A stretch of 50,599 nt of DNA from Polynucleobacter sp. 31A-FELB (GCF_018882405.1 NZ_JACVOO010000017.1:1-50599), one strand, 5' to 3'. Positions 35,307 to 44,756 are shown, counted from the first letter of the stretch. The notes: a model not told the origin generated them from the letters alone. Numbers and translations: made by a program.

Positions 35307-36247
35307 AAGCCTTTTCCAAACAAGGCTAAATATAAACATGAAAATAAAAAGATGAATTTGTCGCGAAAGCGTCGGCGACAATTCCAAAAATCTAAAGACA
35401 ATCTTAACAAACCAAGAGAACCTCCAGCAATCCAAGATCGTACAAAAGGGGCCTTGTCGGCACCAATCATTCTAGCGATCAGCGCTGCCTGAGTTAAAGC
35501 CCAACCACTAGAAACCTTACTTGCACGACGCATAAATCCTTTAAGGCCGGCATTAACACCCACCTGATTTTGAGAATGCTGACGATAGTAAATGAGAGCT
35601 TGATGATCAATGGTCCAGCGATAGCCTCGTGAGCGTACATAGGCATAGATCAACCAATCGTGCAGGCCTACCTGATTAATCTCTTGACCATGCGAGGCAA
35701 TAAATTGCTTGATCTCCCAAGCTAGACTGGCTTTAAAAACATAAGTACAACCTGGACCAGCTGCCTCAAATAAATAATCCCAGCGAACCTGAGCTTGGGA
35801 CTTATTCACTAAAGCAGTTCTACCATCTTCCCAAAAAGCAATGGCATTGCTTGAGTAAGCCACTACCCCCTCTTGTGCCAATACCTGGGTGGCTCTACTT
35901 AACTTTTCTGGTGACCAAATGTCATCCTGATCAGATAGACAGACATAATCAAATTCACTCAAATCTACCTCTTGAAAGAGGCGGAAGAAATTCGGAGCCG
36001 CACTCCCAAACACTCTTCCATGTGGCAATACCCGTAAACGTACATCGCGAGCTGCTTGCAAATCAAACCAAGCTTCTGTGCCATCACTAGATTGATCAAC
36101 ACTAATAAAGACGGTGACCAAGACACCCTCTTGATTCAAAATTGATGCTAATTGCTCATCTAGCCAAGCCATACCATTAAATGCCGCTAATAGAACGGCG
36201 ACCTTTGCAACATCTGATCCAGCGGGTTCACGCGACACAGACATCAT
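35303..36247 (-). CDS. GT2-family glycosyltransferase
   Basis: 314 aa. VAVLLAAFNGMAWLDEQLAS, SVDQSSDGTEAWF and VCLSDQDDIWSPEKL are the GT-A nucleotide and metal motifs; HDWLIYAYVRSRGY and IYYRQHSQNQVG follow. It resembles the other GT2 at 30860-31831 in layout, and both fall in the rhamnosyltransferase-like group. ATGA overlaps couple it to the polymerase-like gene before it and to the reductase gene after it. Confidence 0.9.
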   Translation of the reverse strand: MMSVSREPAGSDVAKVAVLLAAFNGMAWLDEQLASILNQEGVLVTVFISVDQSSDGTEAWFDLQAARDVRLRVLPHGRVFGSAAPNFFRLFQEVDLSEFDYVCLSDQDDIWSPEKLSRATQVLAQEGVVAYSSNAIAFWEDGRTALVNKSQAQVRWDYLFEAAGPGCTYVFKASLAWEIKQFIASHGQEINQVGLHDWLIYAYVRSRGYRWTIDHQALIYYRQHSQNQVGVNAGLKGFMRRASKVSSGWALTQAALIARMIGADKAPFVRSWIAGGSLGLLRLSLDFWNCRRRFRDKFIFLFSCLYLALFGKGL

Positions 36248-37350
36248 TGAGCGTTTTTCCTATCTTCATTAAGCTTGGAGTCTGATGGGCAAAAATAAAC
36301 ATAGTTTGGCGCTGGCAAATACGTAACCAAACCCCTTGCACCGCCATAAGCTAGCAATAACAAGATCAAAACAGCGAGTAAGAATCGCCTTTTTTGCTCC
36401 ACTAGCTGCACTAAAGCCGCACCTAACACCAAAACCACTGGTAACAGCAGGAGATCGGCTAAGCGAGAGGCAATAACCACATTAAAACGAAATATTCCCA
36501 AAATCACTATAGCGAGAAAACCTGAAATCAAGGCCATCTTCTTGAGTTCTTGCCAGGCCGGCTGTATTGGCTGGTAAATTTTCCAAACCAATAAAGTTAA
36601 AGCGCCAACAAACAAAGGGAAATAAGCAAATAAGCCGGTACTATTTTGTCGATGGTAAATGGCGCCCACTGAATAAGCCATATAGCGCGCATTGGTCTTG
36701 TCACCAAGCCACATAAGCATTTCTTGGACTAGACCGGTATAAGCTAGGATCACACCAAATACCCCCAGCGCAATTAATAAGCGAGTGCCGTAGCGATCGT
36801 ATAAACCCTTTAATAAAAAAACGAGAAAAAAGGTAGCGGCTGATAAATGAAAAGCGCAGGCAAAGCAGAGCAACAATAAAGATTGTTTTCGCCGGCCCTG
36901 AGCAAACCAAATCAGAGACCAAAGCGCAACTGACAAGGCCAAAGCAATCCGAATTTGAGTACCCTCATGTAAAAAACTTAGCACCATGAAATATGGCAGT
37001 ACATATAGAAAACTTAGGGTAGGCACCAAACGCTTGAGAGCAAAAAATTTAATAGACAATGCCAACAATATCAACGCCGCAAAAAAAACTTCAAAAGGCA
37101 AAAATAAGGTGCCCAACGCCTGAAGCATGGAATAAGCAGGATCACGAACAAGGCTATGTAGCCCAAAAAAACGTTCGCCCGGACTTAACACCAATGCAGT
37201 ATTAAACCAACAGTGGTAATTGAAATAATCTCTTGAGTAATGCGTAGTGAGCGCTAGTAACACAATCCAGCAGATCAATAACCCGAGATATGCCTTGAAT
37301 TGATCTTTATATCGTGTCATTAGCTTCAACAAGGAACTGTCATGACTCAT
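36244..37350 (-). CDS. EpsG-family polysaccharide polymerase (Wzy-like)
   Basis: 368 aa from the ATG at 37350, which shares its A with the stop codon of the upstream gene (TGATG). About ten to twelve hydrophobic segments. DYFNYHCWFNTAL, DPAYSMLQALGTLF, FLHEGTQIRIALALSVALW and AFHLSAATFFLVFLL give the EpsG pattern (the R-x-x-I/L-A and F-H-x-S/T motifs). EpsG-like proteins polymerise lipid-linked repeat units at the periplasmic face. Its presence suggests Wzy-type assembly, although the window also has an ABC exporter. Confidence 0.85.
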   Translation of the reverse strand: MSHDSSLLKLMTRYKDQFKAYLGLLICWIVLLALTTHYSRDYFNYHCWFNTALVLSPGERFFGLHSLVRDPAYSMLQALGTLFLPFEVFFAALILLALSIKFFALKRLVPTLSFLYVLPYFMVLSFLHEGTQIRIALALSVALWSLIWFAQGRRKQSLLLLCFACAFHLSAATFFLVFLLKGLYDRYGTRLLIALGVFGVILAYTGLVQEMLMWLGDKTNARYMAYSVGAIYHRQNSTGLFAYFPLFVGALTLLVWKIYQPIQPAWQELKKMALISGFLAIVILGIFRFNVVIASRLADLLLLPVVLVLGAALVQLVEQKRRFLLAVLILLLLAYGGARGLVTYLPAPNYVYFCPSDSKLNEDRKNAQ

Positions 37351-38057
37351 CAAAAAATTGAAATGATGGCGAAAAATAATGCAGACAGGCAATAAGAAAA
37401 CAGGCGTCCATACAATAAAGATGTACCTGCCTGCTTTAAATTACCCGCATCAATCAGCCGCATAGAGACTGGGTCTTGAATTGCAAATACCAACAAGGTG
37501 GCAAAAAAATTCATCATCTGACCGAAGTAGACTGATGTCATGCGCATTTGAGGGTAATAACTCGCAATACCAAACGGGACAAACATTGCAATCACAATTA
37601 ACACATTTGTAATCGCTGAATAAGCAGCAAGCTTAAGGGAGCAACCCTGAAAACCCCCAATCTCACGCCAAACCTGCACCATAGCTACACGGCGAAACGA
37701 GGGATATAGCACTGGAAATAAGGCAAGCTGAACTAGCCGACAAAATGATTGAGATTTGATTAGGAAAAAGACAGCGCCAATACCCACTAGCGAGGCGACA
37801 AAGAAGATAAACGCTACTGGAACATGCAACCTTCCAGTTTCAAAAGCAAATGAAAGAACAAAAATCACCAGCACATTCGATATTCTTGCAATGTACTGAA
37901 CCAAGTTCGACATCGCCAATACTTCGCCAAGCCCCTCTATTCCAGCTACTCGCAAAAAGACTGCGTACGCGTCCATCACAAAACCAAAAATCAGTATCAG
38001 GATGAGAAATCCAACACTCATCATTGCAACTAAATCGTAGCTCAAGCTATCAAGCAC
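37350..38057 (-). CDS. Polytopic membrane protein, possible Amj-like (DUF2837) lipid-linked sugar flippase
   Basis: 235 aa with about six membrane segments. MDAYAVFLRVAGIEGLGEVL followed by LVQYIARISNVLVIFVL resembles the A-Y-x-x-R-x-A-G ... S-R-x-x-N core of the Amj family, whose Bacillus member is an alternative lipid II flippase. No classical Wzx gene is seen, and this gene sits between an acetyltransferase and an EpsG-like polymerase, where a flippase would be expected. It starts with GTG at 38057 and overlaps the acetyltransferase stop by 8 nt. The family call is from memory of the motif. Confidence 0.55.
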   Translation of the reverse strand: MLDSLSYDLVAMMSVGFLILILIFGFVMDAYAVFLRVAGIEGLGEVLAMSNLVQYIARISNVLVIFVLSFAFETGRLHVPVAFIFFVASLVGIGAVFFLIKSQSFCRLVQLALFPVLYPSFRRVAMVQVWREIGGFQGCSLKLAAYSAITNVLIVIAMFVPFGIASYYPQMRMTSVYFGQMMNFFATLLVFAIQDPVSMRLIDAGNLKQAGTSLLYGRLFSYCLSALFFAIISIF

Positions 38058-38667
38058 AACTAACCCACTCTTTCAAATCAAAGTCATAGCACTTAACTAC
38101 TTTAGCTGGAGCTCCCATAGCAATTGAATTGGCAGGAATCGATTTGGTGACAACAGCAGAAGCGCCAATAATAGAATTCTCCCCAATCTCAACGCCTTTT
38201 AAAACACAGACGTTTTCACCTAGCCACACATTGTTGCCAATTTTGACTGGGAAAGTTTGTAATATTTTTTGAGATTGAATTTCTGCTGGGCCAGATAAAT
38301 GCTCTGGCGCACCCCGATAAATACCGTGGTCATGATCGGAGATGTAGACCTTGCTGGCCATTAAGACATTATCTCCAATGATGACGCTGTCTACTGCGCC
38401 GATATGAACATAATCCCCCACCTCGACGTTATCTCCAAAAATGACTTGATTCGATTTCTGACCAAATGCATCAATACGCAAACCAACGCCAGAAGTAAAG
38501 CCTCGACCGAAATGAATATTTCTTGCACCGCGAAAATAATAGGGGTAACGAATTAAACGCACCTGGTGCGAAACAAACTTGGAGAGGATCAAATCCCGAA
38601 TCAAGCGCAGTGAACCAAGAAACCCATAGCGCCTTAAGGTGGCAAGTGTCCCTCTTTCTATCAACAC
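38050..38667 (-). CDS. Left-handed beta-helix O-acetyltransferase (hexapeptide repeat)
   Basis: 205 aa. After a basic N-terminal helix the protein has hexapeptide turns throughout about 55-190 (VIFGDNVEVGDYVHIGAVD, VIIGDNVLMASKVYISDHDH, KIGNNVWLGENVCVLKGVE, IGENSIIGASAVVTKS, MGAPAKVVK). ISDHDHGIY carries the catalytic His. Such enzymes O- or N-acetylate sugars in polysaccharide clusters. It is the first gene of the operon; the GTG start at 38667 has GGGAG 7 nt upstream. Confidence 0.92.
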   Translation of the reverse strand: MLIERGTLATLRRYGFLGSLRLIRDLILSKFVSHQVRLIRYPYYFRGARNIHFGRGFTSGVGLRIDAFGQKSNQVIFGDNVEVGDYVHIGAVDSVIIGDNVLMASKVYISDHDHGIYRGAPEHLSGPAEIQSQKILQTFPVKIGNNVWLGENVCVLKGVEIGENSIIGASAVVTKSIPANSIAMGAPAKVVKCYDFDLKEWVSCA

Positions 38668-38836
38668 TGATTTACTCCCATTCCCCTTGCCTCTTTTATA
38701 AAGCTAACTTGTAGCGATTTTAGTGTGTTTATCGTGCTACCAATTAAAAACTATAAAAAATTTATCAATACGTTTACCGCTCACAATAATGCTCATTTAA
38801 AACTAGTAATCAACTACATCATCTGCCAACCATGGA

Positions 38837-39376
38837 TTAAGTGGCTTTATTGGGATATAACTTACCAGTGAGATTGCTGTAAGCCGCCCCCAACAAAATC
38901 AACAAAATTGAGTCAATCATGACTGGAAAAATCGCATAGTAAAAATGGCCGATATGGCCCAAGATCACAATCAAAGCTACTGCAGCCGCAGGCGGATGCA
39001 AGCAACGCAAACTAAACATCGCCAAAATTGAAAGGCTTACCGCTAGAGGCATTGCCAATAGAGGCTCTGGAATTAGCAAATAGGAGGCAATTCCCACCAA
39101 AGCAGAAACGGTATTGCCTCCAATTACAGCCCACGGTTGGGCCATGGGACTGCCAGGTAATACAAATACCAGCAAGGCACTTGCACCTAAGGAGGCCATC
39201 AACCATTCACTAGAGCCAGCTAATTCGCCCAGATATTTGGCGATAAGAAATACTGAGGCTAGGCCAACAAAGGCCCCTACGGCTGCCCGCACTCTTTCCA
39301 ACCAACTTACAGGCGGCTGATCACCACCGAAGTAAAAAGACACACGTTTAAATACGTATTTAAAAGAATGTCTCAT
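38837..39376 (-). CDS. HPP-family integral membrane protein
   Basis: 179 aa with four or five membrane helices. The signature H-P-P occurs in RCLHPPAAAVALIVI, and GASALLVFVLPGSPMAQPW and GNTVSALVGIASYLL are typical of the family. Cyanobacterial relatives transport nitrite; that function should not be assumed here. It is a single gene, 169 nt from the polysaccharide operon start and transcribed in the same direction. Confidence 0.9.
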   Translation of the reverse strand: MRHSFKYVFKRVSFYFGGDQPPVSWLERVRAAVGAFVGLASVFLIAKYLGELAGSSEWLMASLGASALLVFVLPGSPMAQPWAVIGGNTVSALVGIASYLLIPEPLLAMPLAVSLSILAMFSLRCLHPPAAAVALIVILGHIGHFYYAIFPVMIDSILLILLGAAYSNLTGKLYPNKAT

Positions 39377-39511
39377 AAATTTTCCATAAGTTAATGCGAT
39401 GTTGAAAATAACTGTGGGCTGTTAATATTTTTTTAATACCCAGTCTTATAACTCGCCAAGCTAACTGTCCTGCCACCATGGCTCGAGTGGATACTGGGAT
39501 CTGGTAGTGCT

Positions 39512-39548
39512 CAAAATAAATAGGCCGCATTAGCGGCCTATTTATTTG
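39512..39548. terminator. Bidirectional intrinsic terminator after the HiPIP gene
   Basis: AAATAAATAGGCCGC pairs with GCGGCCTATTTATTT around a 4-nt loop, giving a long perfect stem with A/T-rich flanks on both sides. It ends the HiPIP transcript (minus strand) and is 136 nt before the HPP gene start. Confidence 0.85.
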
Positions 39549-39576
39549 TCGGTATGAGCTTAGCTCAAAACGAAAC

Positions 39577-39885
39577 TTAAGCTTTTTTAGCGTAAGCAGA
39601 GCACCAGCCCTTACCAGCAACTTGCTTACCAGCAAATAAGGAGCAACCGCCGGCAGCAGAACCAGCTTTACCTTGGTACAAAGCGCAGTTATCGCACTGT
39701 TGACCAGCAGCGTACTTAGCATACTTTGCCTTATCTACTTTAGAGGCATCAGCCTTATAACCCAAAGCGGCAGCTTGTGGATCAGTTTCAGCAACCATTG
39801 CTTGAGCCTGAACTTTACCGTTCAAAGCTAAGGTGCAGGCACCAGCAGCAGACAAAATCATAAATTGGCGACGACTATTTTTCAT
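39577..39885 (-). CDS. High-potential iron-sulfur protein (HiPIP)
   Basis: 102 aa. A twin-arginine signal peptide is visible (KNSRRQFMILSAAGACTLAL ... VQAQA), so the folded protein goes to the periplasm. The mature part has four cysteines in the HiPIP order, QQCDNCALYQ then GGCSLFAG then GWCSAY, binding one 4Fe-4S cluster. HiPIPs carry electrons between respiratory complexes. GGAG lies 8 nt before the ATG. The gene is alone between a terminator and an upstream palindrome (39997-40013). Confidence 0.96.
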   Translation of the reverse strand: MKNSRRQFMILSAAGACTLALNGKVQAQAMVAETDPQAAALGYKADASKVDKAKYAKYAAGQQCDNCALYQGKAGSAAGGCSLFAGKQVAGKGWCSAYAKKA

Positions 39886-39996
39886 GGGAACTCCAGTGAG
39901 TGAGGTAGAACAAAATTTGCATCTTTGAGGATCATAGATCAGATGAAATTACTCGACTATGACATATATAAGTTATTGATTTATATAGATATTTTG

Positions 39997-40013
39997 TTGA
40001 GAATTGTTCTCAA
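39997..40013. promoter_or_regulatory. 17-bp inverted repeat upstream of the HiPIP gene
   Basis: TTGAGAA-TTG-TTCTCAA is a perfect inverted repeat in the 145-bp gap between the HiPIP start (39885) and the lipoprotein gene end (40031). There is no T-run after it, so it is more likely an operator than a terminator. The binding protein is unknown. Confidence 0.4.
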
Positions 40014-40030
40014 ACAATAAATTGCCTAAT

Positions 40031-40285
40031 CTAATGCCAGCCTTTTAGATTCATACATGAGATCCGCTGTTTCACATGGGCCCCAGAATCTGCCTCTGGG
40101 TAGGCTTGAGCGCAATCCAGAGCGTCGCGCTTAAAAGTCGCCTTATTATTTTTGGCGTCTTCTACATTCACATCTGGATAGATAGAGCATCCCAGCAAAA
40201 CTACTCCTAACAGGAGATTGCTCAGTAACCTTAGAGGGGGCGAGAAGAGACAATTCGCTGCCCCTCTATTTTGCATCTTCATCAT
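40031..40285 (-). CDS. Small putative lipoprotein (84 aa)
   Basis: Not assigned to a family. The N-terminal hydrophobic stretch LLSNLLLGVVLLGCS ends in a lipobox (L-L-G-C), so the mature protein would be a lipid-anchored peptide of about 50 residues with two more cysteines (LDCAQAYPEA, RISCMNLKGWH). AAGGAA is too close to the first ATG; the second (40282) or the ATG at codon 4 may be the real start. It lies 22 nt downstream of folE on the same strand. Confidence 0.65.
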   Translation of the reverse strand: MMKMQNRGAANCLFSPPLRLLSNLLLGVVLLGCSIYPDVNVEDAKNNKATFKRDALDCAQAYPEADSGAHVKQRISCMNLKGWH

Positions 40286-40307
40286 TTCCTTTTTGCCCGG
40301 GCAAGCC

Positions 40308-41087
40308 TTATCTTTTCTCTAGGAGCGATAAAAACTCTCTACGCAAGTTGGAATCCTTAAGAAAAGCTCCACGCATCACGCTATTAACCATCTTTGAATC
40401 GCGATCTTTTACGCCACGCCATTGCATGCAGAAATGATCTGCATCCATTACGATTGCCACGCCAATAGGCTTAATCTTTTTCTCAAGCATATCGGCTAAC
40501 TCGACTACGGCCTCTTCCTGAATCTGTGGCCTGCACATCACCCACTCAGTTAAGCGCGAATACTTTGATAAACCAATCAGTGCTGACTCTTTGCTCGGAA
40601 GAACGCCGATCCAAATGCGACCCATAATTGGACAAAGGTGATGGGAGCAAGCGCTACGAACAGTAATGGGGCCAATGATCATCAACTCATTCAAGCGACT
40701 TACATTCGGAAACTTAGTAAGAGTTGGTTGTTCGATATAGCGGCCATTGAATACTTCCTTAACAAACATCTTAGCCACACGTTGACTTGTATTTTTAGTA
40801 TTGTGATCACTCTCTGTATCAATTACCAAGCTTTCTAAAACAGCCTGCATCTTTTCAGCTACTTCATCTACCAAGCCTTCCAGCTCACCAGGCTGAATGA
40901 ATTTAGAGATATTGTCATTTGCATGAAAGCGTGCTTTTTGCGCCTCGATACGCCGACGAATCACTACGGATAGTGGTGTGCCAGCATCACTCTTTTTGGC
41001 GGCAACTTTATTAGCAGGCTTAACACTTGAGGCCTTTTTGACAGGAGTCTTGACAACCGTCTTTGCGGGAATTTTTTTAGTAGGCAT
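40308..41087 (-). CDS. folE: GTP cyclohydrolase I with lysine-rich N-terminal extension
   Basis: 259 aa. The catalytic domain (about 65-259) contains the zinc and active-site motifs: ITVRSACSHHLCPIMGR (Cys and His) and DHFCMQWRGVKDRDS (Cys), and GLSKYSRLTEW. It makes dihydroneopterin triphosphate for folate. The first 45 residues form a Lys/Ala/Pro/Val tail (KKIPAKTVVKTPVKKASS) like the tails of histone H1-like proteins, absent in E. coli FolE. It is monocistronic or co-transcribed with the small lipoprotein. Confidence 0.95.
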   Translation of the reverse strand: MPTKKIPAKTVVKTPVKKASSVKPANKVAAKKSDAGTPLSVVIRRRIEAQKARFHANDNISKFIQPGELEGLVDEVAEKMQAVLESLVIDTESDHNTKNTSQRVAKMFVKEVFNGRYIEQPTLTKFPNVSRLNELMIIGPITVRSACSHHLCPIMGRIWIGVLPSKESALIGLSKYSRLTEWVMCRPQIQEEAVVELADMLEKKIKPIGVAIVMDADHFCMQWRGVKDRDSKMVNSVMRGAFLKDSNLRREFLSLLEKR

Positions 41088-41133
41088 GTGTATTTATTGT
41101 CTCGATGAATTTTGTAATTTACTTTTATTTCTT

Positions 41134-41505
41134 TTAAATCTGAAAGAAGATGCTGACCACGCAAGCTAAGCCAGCAAGCCATACGATGGAACGCGTAGTT
41201 GGCCAATCCGCTACATAGCAAACCAGATAAGCAATACGCGCCAATACAAAACCAATTGCCAATAAATCAATTCGGTCTTGAGGGGCATTAGCGATGGACG
41301 CAATGATCACTGACGCAAAAAAGAAAGGGAGAGATTCAAAAAGGTTGGCTTGAGCAGCATTGGCTCGCGCCCGAAATCCTGTCTGCTTAGCAAGCCACTG
41401 CCTGGGCATGCCATTGTCATAACCCTCAAAACCTTTTTTAGCGATGCCTGCTGCCACATAAGGAAATAACCCCATGAACAGCACACACCAATACGCAATA
41501 GTCAT
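41134..41505 (-). CDS. MAPEG-family membrane protein
   Basis: 123 aa from the ATG at 41505, which overlaps the plsY stop by 4 nt; a longer reading would run through plsY in another frame. Four membrane segments; [20 protein letters not shown] is the MAPEG motif (R-x-x-A-A-x-x-N-x-x-E), and [20 protein letters not shown] follows. Bacterial members have no settled role. It forms an operon with plsY. Confidence 0.9.
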   Translation of the reverse strand: MTIAYWCVLFMGLFPYVAAGIAKKGFEGYDNGMPRQWLAKQTGFRARANAAQANLFESLPFFFASVIIASIANAPQDRIDLLAIGFVLARIAYLVCYVADWPTTRSIVWLAGLACVVSIFFQI

Positions 41506-42137
41506 GACTGTCCTTTTTTCTTGGAGCCAATGCGACTTTCTTTGCCGTTCATTAGATTGTGAATATTGCTGCGATGACGCCAGATCAGCAGTAGACAAAC
41601 TACCAGCAGCGCAATAGCCATAGGTTGAAAGCCAAACAAAAATACAAAATAAATTGGCCCAAATACTGCTGCTGCCAAAGCAGCTAATGAGGAATAGCGC
41701 ATGAACATCGCCACAATAATCCAGGTTCCCAAAGTTGCTGCGCCCAAAATCCAATTAATACCGAACAAAATACCGCAGGCAGTAGCAACTCCTTTACCAC
41801 CCTTAAAGCCATGGAAGATTGGGAACAGGTGTCCTAAGAAAACAGCAATCACAACACCACATAACAACCAAGAATTGAGTGTTGATGTTAAGGATTCATC
41901 TCCAAGCAATACTCGCGCCAACATCACCGCAAAATAACCTTTGAGCGCATCCCCAATTAATGTGAGCACAGCTGCAAGCTTATTGCCTGTTCGCAGAACA
42001 TTGGTGGCGCCTGGATTACCGGAACCATAGGAATGGGGATCAGGCAAACGCATGCACTTACTCACCACCACCGCAAAAGAGATGGAACCAATCAGATAGG
42101 CAATCGGAATGAGCAATAGGTCTAAAGTTAAATTCAT
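41502..42137 (-). CDS. plsY: Acyl-phosphate:glycerol-3-phosphate acyltransferase PlsY
   Basis: 211 aa integral membrane enzyme for the first step of phospholipid synthesis. Diagnostic motifs: [31 protein letters not shown] (motif 1), [18 protein letters not shown] (motif 2) and [12 protein letters not shown] (motif 3). A charged C-terminal tail follows the last membrane segment. Confidence 0.96.
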   Translation of the reverse strand: MNLTLDLLLIPIAYLIGSISFAVVVSKCMRLPDPHSYGSGNPGATNVLRTGNKLAAVLTLIGDALKGYFAVMLARVLLGDESLTSTLNSWLLCGVVIAVFLGHLFPIFHGFKGGKGVATACGILFGINWILGAATLGTWIIVAMFMRYSSLAALAAAVFGPIYFVFLFGFQPMAIALLVVCLLLIWRHRSNIHNLMNGKESRIGSKKKGQS

Positions 42138-42191
42138 GGGGATATCTTAAACACTTATTACATTCTTGATGATTGCTTGAATCGGCACGCT

Positions 42192-43118
42192 TTAAGTGCC
42201 CCGAGGATGATGCTGCTGATGGATTGATTTCAGGCGCTCTCTAGCTACATGGGTATAAATCTGGGTAGTCGAGATATCAGCATGGCCTAAAAGCAGTTGC
42301 ACCACCCTTAAATCCGCTCCATGATTGAGCAAATGGGTAGCAAAAGCATGACGTAAGGTATGCGGAGATAAGGCAACGGGGATATTAGCAATGGTAGCGT
42401 AGCGCTTGATCAGCGCCCAGAAAGCCTGACGGGTTAAGCCTGTACCTGTGTGGCGCCCAACAAATACCGCGTCCGAAGACTTACCCTCAAGCAATGGAGT
42501 TCTGGCATCAGCCAAATAGCGACGTAACCATTGACCTGCTTCACCACCAAATGGAACTAGTCGCTCTTTACCGCCCTTACCATTCACCACCCGAATAACA
42601 CCTTCATTTAATCCTAGAGCAACGGTCTTTAAGGCAACAATTTCTGAGACCCGCAAGCCACTGGCATACATTAATTCCAGCATAGTGCGATCACGCAATC
42701 CAAGTGCAGTCTCCACATCGGGAGCATTAAGTAAAGCAGTGACCTGATCTTCACTCAATGTTTTCGGGAAGCGCAACGCTTGCTTAGCCGCACGCAAACC
42801 AATACAAGGATCACTTTTAACTAAGTTCATGCGTAGGGCATGACGATAAAAACGTTTAAATACTGTCAGCCGACGATTAGCAGTAGTTGCCTTATCAGCC
42901 CGGCGATGTGCAATATATGCAGTGAGGTTTTTTTCAGCGACACCATAGAGATCGATGCCCGAATCTTTTTGAAGCCACTGAGCTAAGAGCAATAAGTCTC
43001 GGCGATAGGCAGACAAACTGTTTTGCGCCAAACCATCCTCCAACCAACAAGCGTCACAGAAGCGCTCAATGGCCTCTTGGCTTGCCGGATGGATGGATGG
43101 CACAACTACATTAGTCAC
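42192..43118 (-). CDS. xerD: Site-specific tyrosine recombinase XerD
   Basis: 308 aa. N-terminal SAM-like core-binding domain ([20 protein letters not shown]) and C-terminal catalytic domain with [13 protein letters not shown] (Arg), [12 protein letters not shown] (Lys), [20 protein letters not shown] (H-x-x-R) and [17 protein letters not shown] (His and Tyr nucleophile). With XerC it resolves chromosome dimers at dif. A GTG start at 43118 overlaps the yajQ stop by 8 nt. Confidence 0.95.
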   Translation of the reverse strand: MTNVVVPSIHPASQEAIERFCDACWLEDGLAQNSLSAYRRDLLLLAQWLQKDSGIDLYGVAEKNLTAYIAHRRADKATTANRRLTVFKRFYRHALRMNLVKSDPCIGLRAAKQALRFPKTLSEDQVTALLNAPDVETALGLRDRTMLELMYASGLRVSEIVALKTVALGLNEGVIRVVNGKGGKERLVPFGGEAGQWLRRYLADARTPLLEGKSSDAVFVGRHTGTGLTRQAFWALIKRYATIANIPVALSPHTLRHAFATHLLNHGADLRVVQLLLGHADISTTQIYTHVARERLKSIHQQHHPRGT

Positions 43119-43596
43119 GGAAGTTATTAAAGCCTAATGGAGCCTCGCTAACTTCTTTCTTAAGCAATGCCATGGTTTCTTGCAAGTCATCGCGCTTAGT
43201 GCCCGTTACACGCACTGCATCACCCTGAATACTAGCCTGGACTTTGATCTTGCTGTCTTTGATGATGCGCACTACTTTTTTAGCCAATTCTGAAGTAATG
43301 CCTTTTTGGATCTTCATGGTTTGCTTGCGCTTATCGCTACCAATAGTTTCTTTTTTATCGTCCTTGAGGTAGCGCACATCCACATTACGTTTGGCCATCT
43401 TGCCGTAAAGAACGTCACGAACTTGACCCAACTTAAAGTCGTCATCGCCAAATAAGATCAAAGTCTCATCCTTTTGCTCAACTCGGCTATCGGAGCCTTT
43501 GAAGTCAAAACGATTGGTAATTTCTTTATTGGATTGCTCGATTGCGTTTTTCAACTCAATCATGTCAGGCTCACACACTACGTCAAATGAGGGCAT
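43111..43596 (-). CDS. yajQ: YajQ-family nucleotide-binding protein
   Basis: 161 aa, standard length. [33 protein letters not shown] and the C-terminal [20 protein letters not shown] are conserved across the family. Members bind cyclic di-GMP in Xanthomonas; that activity here is an extrapolation. It is the promoter-proximal gene of the yajQ-xerD pair, divergent from murB. Confidence 0.95.
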   Translation of the reverse strand: MPSFDVVCEPDMIELKNAIEQSNKEITNRFDFKGSDSRVEQKDETLILFGDDDFKLGQVRDVLYGKMAKRNVDVRYLKDDKKETIGSDKRKQTMKIQKGITSELAKKVVRIIKDSKIKVQASIQGDAVRVTGTKRDDLQETMALLKKEVSEAPLGFNNFRD

Positions 43597-43713
43597 CTCA
43601 AACTCCTTAAATAATCTGGGTAATCAATTCTGCAAATTCAATCAATGCATTGTTACTTTTCAAGTTTTTTCATAATTTACGAACAGAAACTCGAACACGA
43701 ATAAGATTGTGGC

Positions 43714-44754
43714 ATGAACTCCGCGAAAAATGCGCCCAAACCAGCAAAATTGACCCTCAATTTGGGGCTCAAGCACCGGAATAGCTTTGGCTTAGATTCC
43801 ACGGCCGAATTGGGTTACGAGATCACATCCGCGAATCAGTTGCCAGCCCTCATGAAAGAGCTTGGGGATAAAAAACTTGGCTGGCGTGTATTAGGCGGCG
43901 GAAGCAATGTGATTCTTCCGGAGTCTTTGCCAGGAGCAACTCTGCTAATTAATATTCTCGGTCAAGAGCTTATTAAATCGGATGACAGCAATACCTGGCT
44001 CTCAGTGGGCGCCGGCGTTAATTGGCATGAATTGGTTTCCTGGACCCTAGAGAAAGACTTACCGGGCCTGGAAAACCTTGCCTTAATCCCAGGAACGGTT
44101 GGTGCAGCACCGATTCAAAATATTGGTGCATACGGCGTTGAAGTTGGGGAATATATCGACAGTATCGAAGCATTTGATTCTGCGGCCCATGCCTTTGTCA
44201 CTCTCCCACAAGAGGCATGCCAGTTTGCTTATCGCGATAGCTACTTCAAGCAAAATCCCAATCGATTTATCGTGACAAAGGTCGTTTTTAAAATCCCAAA
44301 ATCTTGGCGGGCACGATTACAGTATGCCGATCTAGCAAAACAATTTTCTGAGCCAAACTCAAGCCCAAGTGCAAAGCAAATTTTTGATACGGTATGTACT
44401 ATCCGATCTAAAAAATTGCCAGACCCCAAAGACATTGGCAATGCTGGAAGTTTTTTCCAGAACCCGATTATCGACACCGAGCAATACGAGCAATTGATTG
44501 AGAAATTCCCAAACCTGGTTTCTTATCCCGACGCTCCTGGTATGCGCAAACTAGCTGCAGGCTGGCTCATCGATCAATGTGGCTTTAAGGGCAAGCGCAT
44601 TGGTCCTGTTGGCGTTTATGAAAAACAAGCGCTAGTGCTAGTGAATCATGGTGACGGGACATCGACCGATATCCTCAATCTAGCAAAAAATATTCAAGAA
44701 GAAGTATTGGGTAAATTTGGCGTGCAACTCGAGATTGAGCCAAATATTCTGTAG
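43714..44754 (+). CDS. murB: UDP-N-acetylenolpyruvoylglucosamine reductase
   Basis: 346 aa type I MurB for peptidoglycan precursor synthesis. FAD site in RVLGGGSNVILPESLPG and LIPGTVGAAPIQNIGAYG; catalytic residues in FAYRDSYFKQ (Arg), DIGNAGSFFQNPII (Ser) and near the C-terminus LEIEPNIL (Glu). It is the only plus-strand gene in its neighbourhood and ends 2 nt from the convergent xseA. Confidence 0.96.
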   Translation: MNSAKNAPKPAKLTLNLGLKHRNSFGLDSTAELGYEITSANQLPALMKELGDKKLGWRVLGGGSNVILPESLPGATLLINILGQELIKSDDSNTWLSVGAGVNWHELVSWTLEKDLPGLENLALIPGTVGAAPIQNIGAYGVEVGEYIDSIEAFDSAAHAFVTLPQEACQFAYRDSYFKQNPNRFIVTKVVFKIPKSWRARLQYADLAKQFSEPNSSPSAKQIFDTVCTIRSKKLPDPKDIGNAGSFFQNPIIDTEQYEQLIEKFPNLVSYPDAPGMRKLAAGWLIDQCGFKGKRIGPVGVYEKQALVLVNHGDGTSTDILNLAKNIQEEVLGKFGVQLEIEPNIL

Positions 44755-44756
44755 CT

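Noticed and set aside
35307..35435. 43-codon N-terminal extension of the SDR reductase
   Set aside because: It overlaps the upstream GT2 gene in another frame. The ATG overlapping the GT2 stop by 4 nt gives a normal Rossmann N-terminus.
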